From Anabaenopsis elenkinii CCIBt3563 (GTDB taxonomy: Bacteria; Cyanobacteriota; Cyanobacteriia; Cyanobacteriales; Nostocaceae): a stretch of 64,000 nucleotides of DNA. This document shows, one piece after another, positions 7,751 through 15,165 of this stretch (position 1 is its first letter; each line of letters begins with the position of its first letter). The notes beneath the pieces are model-generated. The model saw only the letters and a list, made by a program, of their open reading frames with translations, had not been told where the DNA came from and made no database searches. The position numbers and the translations under genes were made by a program. Where the stretch lies: the NCBI RefSeq assembly GCF_015245355.1, contig NZ_CP063311.1:1199313-1263312 (forward strand), read 5' to 3'.

Positions 7751-10700
7751 CAACTTAAACTACTTGACCTAGTTGTTGTTGATTGAGATAGTAGTAATGT
7801 CCTTTTTTGGCAATTAATTGATCATGAGTACCGCTTTCCACTAACACACCGCGGTCTAAAACCAAAATTAAATCTGCATTGCGGACTGTGGACAGGCGAT
7901 GAGCAATAATCACACTGGTACGCCCTTTGAGTATGGTTTTGAGGTTATTCTGAATAATGCGCTCTGATTCCGAGTCTAGGTGACTGGTGGCTTCATCAAA
8001 GAGTAACAACCGGGGGTTACCAAGTAAAGCCCGAGCAATAGCTAGGCGTTGGCGTTGTCCACCGGAAAGCATTCCGCCACTTTCACCAATTTGGGATTCA
8101 TAGCCCATTGGTAAGTTCTGAATAAATTCATCTGCACCCGCTAATTTTGCAGCTGCGATAATCTCTTCTAAGGTCGCTTCTGGGTGAGCAATACTAATAT
8201 TTTCTCGAATAGTACCACCAAATAAAAAGGTATCTTGGTCTACTACACCTATTTGAGAACGCAGCGATCGCAGCGCCATATTAGTAATATCACATCCGTC
8301 AATCAGAATCTTGCCATCTGTAGGTGGATATAAACCCAAAATTAACTTGCTGAGTGTAGTTTTTCCCGAACCACTGCGCCCCACCAAAGCCACCATTTGC
8401 TCTGGCTGAATTTCAAAGTTGATATTTTCTAGGACGTTAGTCTGACTTTCTGGATGATAGCGGAACGTGACATTGTCAAAGCAAATATGCCCGCCAAGTC
8501 TACCTAAAGGCCTGCGGGTTTGAGTTTGCAAGTCTTCTTCTGGTTGTGCATCTAAAACATCATTAATCCGTTCTGTAGAAATAATAATTTCCTGCAATTC
8601 ATTCCACAGCATTGATAGCCGTTCAAAAGGACTCAAGACATTACCCACTAACATATTGAATGCTACTAATTGCCCCATAGTTAGTTCTCCTTGAATAACT
8701 TGCCAAGCACCAAACCACATCAAGGAAGCATTCACAAAGGTGTTAATCGTACCACTAATGATTTGCAGCCGATTACCGACCACTTGAGCATTAAAGCCTT
8801 TTTTCACCAAATCATGCAGCAGCTCTTCCCAACGCCAGCGTACTGTCTGTTCAATGGCTAAAGAGCGCACTGTACGAACTCCTGTGAGAAATTCTATAAG
8901 ATAACTGTTTTCTTTGGCTCCTGCATTGAACACTTCTCTGGAAATGCGACGCAAAATACTTGTGCTAGCCAGTGCCAGAATAAAAAATGGCGGTACTGTC
9001 ACCAAAACGAATAAGGCCATGCGCCAGCTATACCAAAACATCATCCCTAGATAAACTACTAATGTCAACATATCCAGGATGATTGAAAGAGTCTCACCCG
9101 TGAGGAAGCGCTGGATTTTTTGGTTTTCTTGAATCCGAGAAATAATATCTCCCACATAACGGGACTCAAAATAAGCCAGGGGTAAGCGGAGAGTATGTTT
9201 AATAAAACCCACCAGTAGGGAAATGCTCACCCGATTGGCTGTATGGTCTAAAAGATATTGTCGGACTGCATTCATGGCAATACCAAATAAACCAAACACA
9301 ATCATTCCTATACCCACGGCGTTTAAGGTGGGAATGCTGCGCTGCACCAACACTCTATCTAGTAATAACTGGGTGAATACTGGTGTTACTAAGCCAAATA
9401 ATTGAATTAATATACTGGCTATGAACACTTCTACCAGTACCCAAGAGTGGGGTTTAACTAACTCAAAAAACTTCCAGAAACTAGTCTTTTGATCCTTGGT
9501 TTTTTGCAGCAGTTCTGTAGGTTGCAGTAATAACGCATACCCAGTCCAACCGGCATTAAATTGGCTTTTGGTCAGGGTGCGTTGACCAATGGCGGGGTCA
9601 CCAACAATTACCTGCTTTTTGCTGATTTCATAAACGACTATAAAGTGATTACCTTGCCAATGGGCGATCGCCGGTAAAGATTGTTCGGCAAATTTACCAA
9701 AGGTGGCTTTGACCGGACGGGTAGCAAAACCCAGGTTTTCCCCTACTGCTGCTAAAGCCTTTAGAGATGCACCACTGCGATCAACATTGGTCATATTTCG
9801 CAAGCGATTCACACTCAACTGCTTACCCCAATATTTACCAATCATCACTAAGCAAGCACAGCCACAATCAGAGGCGCTTTGTTGGGCATAGAAGGGATAG
9901 CGTTTACTGAGCTGTTGCCACCAATGCCCTATTTTCACTTTGGGGCTGGGAAAGTAAGGGAGTGTTTGATTTGAATTTTTCTGTGACTGTCGTTCTCTGT
10001 GGGGAAAAGGAATCACCTTGGCTGTGGGGGATGGGCGCGCTCTTGGGGATGAGGTCCCTTGCCATTGTGTCTTCACAGTTGTATTTAGTTCACGCTCACT
10101 CACAAAGGAACCTAATTCTGGACAGTGTTCTAGTGCTTTTTCCCACTGTGAACTTTTGAGGATGTAAGCAATGGTTGGTTGGATGGCTTGCCATGTAGCT
10201 TGATTCGGTTGGGCGGAGATTTGCCCTGGTACTAAAGAGTTACCTTCGGAATCCAGCAGTTGACCTTTATACAACAGCCACAACTGGGAATCTGCAAATT
10301 GTGTATTTACACAGCCAATCTCTAGGTTGTGTCGCTCAAACACTGTTAAGGCTTTGACCATGGCCTGAAATTGGGCGGGTTGTGTGGGGAATTGTCCGTT
10401 TTGCCGACACCTCATCAGTAAATCCCACATTTGGGCACGAGATAATAGGCGATCGCGCATCTGAGGATATTTGTCGAGCAAATCTTGCAATACTTCTTGT
10501 CTGAGATACCCCAGTTGTAGGTTTTGTGAGCTTCTAGCGGTGTAATGACTCAAGTTTTCCTCTGGAAACAAGGTTATTTCACCAAATGAAGATGAGGCTG
10601 ACAGGGTGGTAATTAAATTATCAGCACTATCTGATAGTCTGACTTTACCGTCCAGAATCATGTAAATACCAGGGTTCATTTCTGCGGATTGCCAAAACTG

Positions 10701-10900
10701 CTGTGCTACTGGCGGCTCTATCAGTTCCATAGATGCTAAACAGTTTTGCAGGTCTGATTTTGCCAGCTTCTCTCCTAAGGTATCCGTGAGTTTTTCACCT
10801 AAATGTTGTGGCGAAAATACTGTTGTCATTATCTAACCTCCAAAACGGCATTAGTCTGAATGACTAATAAAAACTCGGTGAATAGTAAATGCCTGATTTA
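7751..10900 (-). repeat. High-identity direct repeat, left copy (partner 16770-19922)
   Basis: The exporter gene, a few bases after its stop and about 70 bases of 5' region are almost identical to 16770-19922, offset by 9019 bp and in direct orientation. The identity stops abruptly outside these limits, at the HlyD genes on one side and the upstream promoter region on the other. The right copy has a 3-base insertion in the 5' region. Confidence 0.85.
7755..10829 (-). CDS. cNMP-like/C39-peptidase/ABC exporter fusion, module 1
   Basis: A 1024-residue exporter. Residues about 30-120 form a Crp-like cyclic-nucleotide-binding fold (GIYMILDGKVRL, FGE at 82-84, ARSS around 99). A degenerate second copy may lie at 155-210. 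Residues 312-435 are a C39 bacteriocin-processing peptidase with Cys322 (SDCGCACL), His395 (GNHFIVVY) and Asp411 (VGDPA). Membrane segments lie at about 460-720. The ATPase has Walker A GRSGSGKTT (817-825), signature LSGGQ (921-925), Walker B LLLFDE (941-946) and H-loop His977. C39-ABC proteins cut double-glycine leaders and export the core. The start is set by GGAGG seven bases upstream of ATG. A relative with similar layout is HetC of Anabaena, but the neighbours here point to peptide secretion. Confidence 0.92.
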   Translation of the reverse strand: MTTVFSPQHLGEKLTDTLGEKLAKSDLQNCLASMELIEPPVAQQFWQSAEMNPGIYMILDGKVRLSDSADNLITTLSASSSFGEITLFPEENLSHYTARSSQNLQLGYLRQEVLQDLLDKYPQMRDRLLSRAQMWDLLMRCRQNGQFPTQPAQFQAMVKALTVFERHNLEIGCVNTQFADSQLWLLYKGQLLDSEGNSLVPGQISAQPNQATWQAIQPTIAYILKSSQWEKALEHCPELGSFVSERELNTTVKTQWQGTSSPRARPSPTAKVIPFPHRERQSQKNSNQTLPYFPSPKVKIGHWWQQLSKRYPFYAQQSASDCGCACLVMIGKYWGKQLSVNRLRNMTNVDRSGASLKALAAVGENLGFATRPVKATFGKFAEQSLPAIAHWQGNHFIVVYEISKKQVIVGDPAIGQRTLTKSQFNAGWTGYALLLQPTELLQKTKDQKTSFWKFFELVKPHSWVLVEVFIASILIQLFGLVTPVFTQLLLDRVLVQRSIPTLNAVGIGMIVFGLFGIAMNAVRQYLLDHTANRVSISLLVGFIKHTLRLPLAYFESRYVGDIISRIQENQKIQRFLTGETLSIILDMLTLVVYLGMMFWYSWRMALFVLVTVPPFFILALASTSILRRISREVFNAGAKENSYLIEFLTGVRTVRSLAIEQTVRWRWEELLHDLVKKGFNAQVVGNRLQIISGTINTFVNASLMWFGAWQVIQGELTMGQLVAFNMLVGNVLSPFERLSMLWNELQEIIISTERINDVLDAQPEEDLQTQTRRPLGRLGGHICFDNVTFRYHPESQTNVLENINFEIQPEQMVALVGRSGSGKTTLSKLILGLYPPTDGKILIDGCDITNMALRSLRSQIGVVDQDTFLFGGTIRENISIAHPEATLEEIIAAAKLAGADEFIQNLPMGYESQIGESGGMLSGGQRQRLAIARALLGNPRLLLFDEATSHLDSESERIIQNNLKTILKGRTSVIIAHRLSTVRNADLILVLDRGVLVESGTHDQLIAKKGHYYYLNQQQLGQVV

Positions 10901-12071
10901 ATTTAATCACCACTTATGTATTGATAATGCAAAATTAACCATAAAATACACAGATTAAACATAGGAATGAGGTGTTGAGAGGTAGTTATGCGTACTCCCT
11001 ATATAATTTTTATCCAATTTATTCGCAACTAATGTTTTATTTAGGCATTACATAACTACCATGTTTATAGTAGTTATGTAATGCCAATCTGCCAAAACTT
11101 GATTGAAGAATTCGATTTTTATTTTTATACAAATATTTATCCATACACTAATATTGTTTATACAAAAATCGATTTAGTATATTAATTGTTATAGGTAAAT
11201 TGCAGATAATTTCACTACATCCTTTGTCGAATATATCTATTTTTTTCTCGTGACGGCGCTCAATTGGCAAATAACTGGATATGTTGAGACAATATTTGTG
11301 AAACCATTTTTAATGACAGCGGTCAGTAATCCTAAAATTTTGCAATTAGAAGAAGTTATAAAACCTACCTAACCTTTATTTTTGGGAAGACTGCCAAATT
11401 AGATAATCCTAATTTGGGGTGACAATTAATCCTCACTCCTATGTTGCAAAATTCGCAGAAAAGCCTGGAGCATCATCGAGAAATTCTGTAGCGGTCTCCT
11501 AGCAAAGACACCTTAGTCATAGATTTTCTGTGGGGGAAGCAGCTCAGGCTTATCAACTTCTAAAAATTTGCTTCTATGAAGAGTCAGGTTATCCTGCTGA
11601 TGAGTCATGAGTCAGTTTAAGGCTTTTGTGGAATTTTTTTTTAACCGTATTCGCCGTTAGGCTTTCCCTCCAGGTAGAGGCGCGAAGGTAAAATGGGGCT
11701 TTGCGGAATCATAATATAAAATGCCAAAATGACCTTCTTTTTTCTTTGCACCTTTGCGCTTGACTAGCAGCCAAAGTCTGCCTTGGGGGGCGAAACTAAT
11801 TTATACTTTCACTCAGTACCGCCTAAGATTGTAGTTATATCTGCGTTATGAGTCATAATGCTAGGGGCGAATATTATAGATATAACTCTTCAATAACAAT
11901 TATCTTGATATCTATCTCAATGATTATCTACAGAAACTAAGAATTACTTCTATCTTTTCTAGAGTTACATATTTAAATAAATAAAAATAAATCAACTCAA
12001 CTTACTAGTCTTTATTGATTTTTTATAGTATTATTGTAATTAAATCAGTACCTATTGAAAAAGGTAAAAAC
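10901..12071. other. Long AT-rich intergenic region without a gene
   Basis: About 1.2 kb between the divergently read exporter 1 and precursor D. It contains a strong hairpin (11044-11085, listed separately) and stretches such as CTTTGCACCTTTGCGC that resemble the GGGGCGCAAA-type repeats. The region just before 12072 is AT-rich and should hold the promoter of precursor D. I found no frame with a double-glycine leader or any other supportable gene. Confidence 0.5.
11044..11085. promoter_or_regulatory. Strong 16-bp perfect hairpin upstream of exporter 1
   Basis: GGCATTACATAACTAC (11044-11059) pairs without mismatch with GTAGTTATGTAATGCC (11070-11085) over a 10-base loop. It sits about 215 bases upstream of the exporter 1 start, beyond the block shared with exporter 2. 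A related GGTAGTTATG occurs nearby at about 10980. It could be an operator, a terminator of antisense transcription or the end of a small element. It has no T run. Confidence 0.5.
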
Positions 12072-12371
12072 ATGGTTATTAATGACTTAGATTATTGTGA
12101 AACAACACAAGACAGTATTATTGGTGGGTTAGATGCTATTACAGATATTCAAACACATGTCGCCCCGGGATATGCGGAAATAACCACAGCAGCCTCCGCA
12201 GTTGGATATGAGTCCAACACTTTTACCCAAGCCCAAAGTATTGTAGATGATACTGGTCGGACAAGGATTAGTAAGGCTATGGGAGAAGCTTTCGCTACAG
12301 CTAGGGATAAGAACGGGTTTATGTCGTCCTACCAAAAACACATAGCGATTTTAATCAGGCATAATTCCTAA
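12072..12371 (+). CDS. Double-glycine leader precursor peptide D, 99 aa
   Basis: The leader MVINDLDYCETTQDSIIGG (19 residues) fits the locus consensus and ends in GG. The 80-residue core begins LDAITDIQTHVAPGYAE and is rich in Ala, Thr and Gln. Its order of motifs (GYA..., NTFTQAQS, EAFATAR) follows peptides B and E. The ATG at 12072 is chosen because AAGG lies at the right distance and it gives the conserved leader; the upstream 19 codons look like untranslated sequence. It is the only precursor on the plus strand and is followed by a good terminator, so it must have its own promoter. Either exporter could process it. Confidence 0.7.
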   Translation: MVINDLDYCETTQDSIIGGLDAITDIQTHVAPGYAEITTAASAVGYESNTFTQAQSIVDDTGRTRISKAMGEAFATARDKNGFMSSYQKHIAILIRHNS

Positions 12372-12466
12372 AAATATCTAGATTGGTGAGCTTTTAACTC
12401 CAAACTAACGTTATAGCTGCAAAATTGCATTGTCTATTTTTTATTTTGTTATTTGGAATTTCTGGT

Positions 12467-12489
12467 AATACCCCACAGAGTGGGGTATT
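12467..12489 (+). terminator. Terminator of precursor D
   Basis: Perfect 10-bp arms AATACCCCAC and GTGGGGTATT around AGA, followed by ACTTTTAAAA. It lies about 95 bases past the stop of precursor D. Confidence 0.65.
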
Positions 12490-12515
12490 ACTTTTAAAAA
12501 GACTTGATATGGAAA

Positions 12516-12540
12516 ATCCCATGCCTTATAAGCATGGGAT
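12516..12540 (-). terminator. Terminator of the 63-aa gene
   Basis: Perfect 9-bp arms ATCCCATGC and GCATGGGAT with a 7-base loop. On the minus strand the stem is followed by TTTTCC, about 56 bases past the stop of the 63-aa gene. Confidence 0.6.
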
Positions 12541-12596
12541 AATTACAATTTATCAGTAAAATTGGGAAAATTATCTCGTTTTATAGTTGATTTTGT

Positions 12597-12788
12597 TCAC
12601 CGCACTAATCTAGCTTTAGCCGATGTTACAGAACTGCTAGAACTGCTACCAGCAGAAACTTTTACCGCAGTGGTTTGAATAACTTCACTTTCACTATTGG
12701 GCGATGCTGAAACCACACTTTTAGCCTCACCAATAATCTGGCCATCCGATGAGACTATACGTTTCACTGTAACTTGATAACGAGGCAT
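12597..12788 (-). CDS. Small Ser-rich hypothetical protein, 63 aa
   Basis: The protein starts MPRYQVTVKRIVSSDGQ, continues with an alternating Ser/Val/Glu pattern, and ends with a poly-Ser stretch and basic residues. It has no double-glycine leader and no cysteine. It lies last in the second module, downstream of precursor E on the same strand, and has its own terminator. That terminator and the sensible start support it as a real gene. Function is unknown; an immunity role would be only a guess because no membrane segment is present. Confidence 0.5.
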   Translation of the reverse strand: MPRYQVTVKRIVSSDGQIIGEAKSVVSASPNSESEVIQTTAVKVSAGSSSSSSVTSAKARLVR

Positions 12789-12819
12789 AATCTGATTTCT
12801 CAGTAAATAAATGAGTAAA

Positions 12820-12898
12820 GACCACAGAAGCAGAAGAGGTGCAAACTAACTTTTATATTGGTAATTCGTTAATTGCTTCTATCCCTGCTTCTGCGGTC
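12820..12898 (-). repeat. Long-loop inverted repeat downstream of precursor E
   Basis: GACCACAGAAGCAG (12820-12833) and CTGCTTCTGCGGTC (12885-12898) pair over 14 bases with one G-T type mismatch and a loop of about 50 bases. It falls between precursor E and the 63-aa gene and may separate their transcripts. On the minus strand the stem is followed by TTTACTC. Confidence 0.5.
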
Positions 12899-12941
12899 AA
12901 ATTCCGTCAAAGAAATAATCTATATCTTTGATGATTGGGAC

Positions 12942-13259
12942 TTAGTACTTGTATTTTTTCTTAGGTTCTCTTAGAGCTGCTGCAGTTGAACGGGAAGCAG
13001 CATCAGAAGAAACACCTTCATATACTTCTGCAAAAGTGATAGTTTCAGCATCGGTATTGTGACCATATGCTTGAGCTACTGCTTGAGCATCAGCAAAGTT
13101 ACCGTGAATATCAACTTGTACGTCAAGTTTCTTACGAATATCAACATCTACTTTACTTTCGATTGTTTCAAACTTCTTGTTTTTGATTTTGAAACCGCCA
13201 CCACCAACAACAGCAGAACCGTCAACAGCTTCTAAAATATTTAAGTCAGAAATAATCAT
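12942..13259 (-). CDS. Double-glycine leader precursor peptide E, 105 aa
   Basis: The leader MIISDLNILEAVDGSAVVGG is followed by an 85-residue core that starts GGFKIKNKKFETIES. The first third of the core is Lys-rich. The middle carries GNFADAQAVAQAYG and the following segment TFAEVYEGVSSDAASRSTAAAL, which aligns in pattern with peptides B and D. The C-terminus is basic (KKKYKY). AGGAAAGG lies at a good distance from the ATG. It lies between precursor F and the 63-aa gene in module 2 and is inferred to be cleaved after VVGG by the C39 exporters. Confidence 0.75.
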   Translation of the reverse strand: MIISDLNILEAVDGSAVVGGGGFKIKNKKFETIESKVDVDIRKKLDVQVDIHGNFADAQAVAQAYGHNTDAETITFAEVYEGVSSDAASRSTAAALREPKKKYKY

Positions 13260-13531
13260 GAGCCTTTCCTAGAATTTTTACGCTGGGTTGAGAATTGTTT
13301 TTTATAACCAAGTTCCGCTTGGCTATATTTAGAATATAGCTAAGATTTTAAAGAAAAAGAATAGCCATTTATTTTATTTTTAAGAAAAATAATTCATATA
13401 CAGATTAATAGTAACTCAATTGATAGCTATACGCAACTCTCGGCGTCAACACTCATATATTTATTTGGTTGGGAGTGGGAGGGTTTGTAACTGTCTATGA
13501 TATCCATTGCAATATAAATCAATAAATAAAT

Positions 13532-13570
13532 AAAAAAAATCGCTGGAATGCTTTTTTAACAATTCCAGCG
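13532..13570 (-). terminator. Strong rho-independent terminator of precursor F
   Basis: Arms CGCTGGAAT (13541-13549) and ATTCCAGCG (13562-13570) pair perfectly. On the minus strand the stem runs directly into a run of eight U residues (A8 at 13532-13539). It lies about 155 bases past the stop of precursor F. Confidence 0.85.
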
Positions 13571-13725
13571 AGCTTCTCACTACCTGATTTCAATTGGAGA
13601 AATACAGGGAAACTAACTAAATTCGGTTGTCAGTATTCTCATATATAGCATCAACTTAATAATGCTGAGAGCCCCTGAGAACATGAATGGATTCTGTTGG
13701 TCTTTAGTTAAGGCGATAACTAAGC

Positions 13726-13986
13726 CTAAGAGTAAGAGTTATAAGGTTCGCACTTTGTGATATATACTTTTGTAGGCTCTTTCTTGTTATCCTTTTCATC
13801 ACATTTTTGATAGCATACTGTATCACATGGATCATAAGACTTGGTTGGTTTATAATAGTTGGGCTTTTCATCATACTTAGTTGGCTGATATTTGGGCTTT
13901 GTATCATATTTATACTTCCTGCCACAACCGCCAACCACATTTTCTGCGCTAACTGTTTCTAAGTTATTTAAATCGGAAATAATCAT
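13726..13986 (-). CDS. Double-glycine leader precursor peptide F, Cys/Tyr/Lys-rich, 86 aa
   Basis: The leader MIISDLNNLETVSAENVVGG precedes a 66-residue core that starts CGRKYKYDTKPKY. The core holds five cysteines (the first residue, then a CDTVCYQKC cluster and a late TKC). It also has many YK/KP units and is strongly basic in its first half. This differs from the Ala/Thr-rich cores of B, D and E. The ATG at 13986 is set by GGGAGAA upstream and by the conserved leader; the 24 upstream codons are not supported. It is the first precursor after isomerase 2. The cysteines could form disulfides after export; no thioether or other modification enzyme is seen. Confidence 0.75.
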   Translation of the reverse strand: MIISDLNNLETVSAENVVGGCGRKYKYDTKPKYQPTKYDEKPNYYKPTKSYDPCDTVCYQKCDEKDNKKEPTKVYITKCEPYNSYS

Positions 13987-14362
13987 GGATATTCTCCCAG
14001 AAAGATTAGTTGTAATAACCGTGTTTTTCACATCAGTTATATTTTTAAGATAGCGCATTAACTAGCTAATTAAACAACTTATGCAATGGTATTTTATGAA
14101 CTATATTTAGATGATTATTGATGGAAAATGAATAGTTATAACAATATAGAACTCTATAATATGAGTCCTATATTCATCTATTTAATAATCAGAATATTCT
14201 GACCAGAAGTTGGGGATATTTAGGAAATTAATAGGAAATTAAAAAGATATGAGATTACCCCCTATCCTTAGTAAGGAAAGGGGTTAGGGGTGAGGTTACT
14301 CAAACATTACATCAATTAAAAATTAATGATATTTCAGATTTTCAACCAGCAAAGCCCATAAA
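13987..14362. other. Intergenic region between precursor F and isomerase 2
   Basis: AT-rich, with the GGGAGAA ribosome site of precursor F at its left end and a segment at about 14251-14300 (CCCCCTATCC ... GGGGTTAGGGG) that can fold on itself and resembles dispersed cyanobacterial repeats. No gene is supported. Confidence 0.5.
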
Positions 14363-15142
14363 TTAGGACAGCTTGAGTAATTCCTTGTCAGGCTGTAAGC
14401 TGTTTGAATCAAGATGAGTAATTATTTCTATACAGTCCAGTTGTTGCTTTAACCAACTATTGAATAATTCTGTAATAATTTTCTCCCGTAAGGACTCATC
14501 TAATTGGGGTTGAGTAATTTCTTCCACCCAAATTAAATATACCCCTTTTGCAGTCCCAATGGGCTTGATAATTTGGGGCGGACTTGCAGCAAATACAGCC
14601 GCCGCAATTTCTGGGCGAAAATCTTTGCGGTGTCGCCTTCCTTGGTATCCATAAGTACTGCGAAGCTCAGGATCCAAGATATATAGGCGAGCAATTTCTG
14701 GAAAACTGGTTTCTCCCTCTTCTAGCGCATAAAACATTTCTAACGCCAAGTCTTTATCATCAAAAATGATTTCATAGGTAATGGCGGCGACATAATCGAG
14801 TTGGTGTTGATAAAAACACTGTTCAACTTGAGACGCAAATAGATGATTTGCTACCTTCTGAGCCAGAATTTTGTTATATACTGATTCTTCAAACTCATTC
14901 ACAGAAAGATGGTGTTTTTCTAGCCATGTCAATGTATCTTGAGCTTTAACAAGCTTCTTTGCTAAACGGAGATTATCCCCTTCTTGCTGAACTTCTCCCG
15001 GGGTCACGGTGATTTGCGCTTTTTGTGCAGCTTCCTGAATAATTTTTTGAGAGGCGATCGCCTCTATCAGACCAGGAACTTGAGAGGATAGTTTGAGGCT
15101 GTGAATGATATCTGCCGTGGAAATATTGATAATTTGAGACAT
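14363..15142 (-). CDS. PpiC/SurA-type peptidyl-prolyl isomerase, module 2
   Basis: 259 residues, the same length as the module 1 copy and about 70 percent identical by eye. The parvulin motifs are kept (SFPEIARLYILDPELR, GYQGRRHRKDFRPEIAA, IKPIGTAKGVYLIWVEE). It too has no signal peptide or membrane segment, so it should be cytoplasmic. The C-terminal 20 residues differ most from copy 1. It follows HlyD 2 by 23 bases and belongs to the same operon. The divergence from copy 1 contrasts with the near identity of the exporters. Confidence 0.85.
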   Translation of the reverse strand: MSQIINISTADIIHSLKLSSQVPGLIEAIASQKIIQEAAQKAQITVTPGEVQQEGDNLRLAKKLVKAQDTLTWLEKHHLSVNEFEESVYNKILAQKVANHLFASQVEQCFYQHQLDYVAAITYEIIFDDKDLALEMFYALEEGETSFPEIARLYILDPELRSTYGYQGRRHRKDFRPEIAAAVFAASPPQIIKPIGTAKGVYLIWVEEITQPQLDESLREKIITELFNSWLKQQLDCIEIITHLDSNSLQPDKELLKLS

Positions 15143-15165
15143 GATACAATTCCGGAAATAAAGTA

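Noticed and set aside
7755..10829. Assignment of the exporter as hetC
   Set aside because: The domain layout is similar, but there are two copies, with GG-leader precursors, HlyD and isomerase partners and no hetP-like gene nearby.
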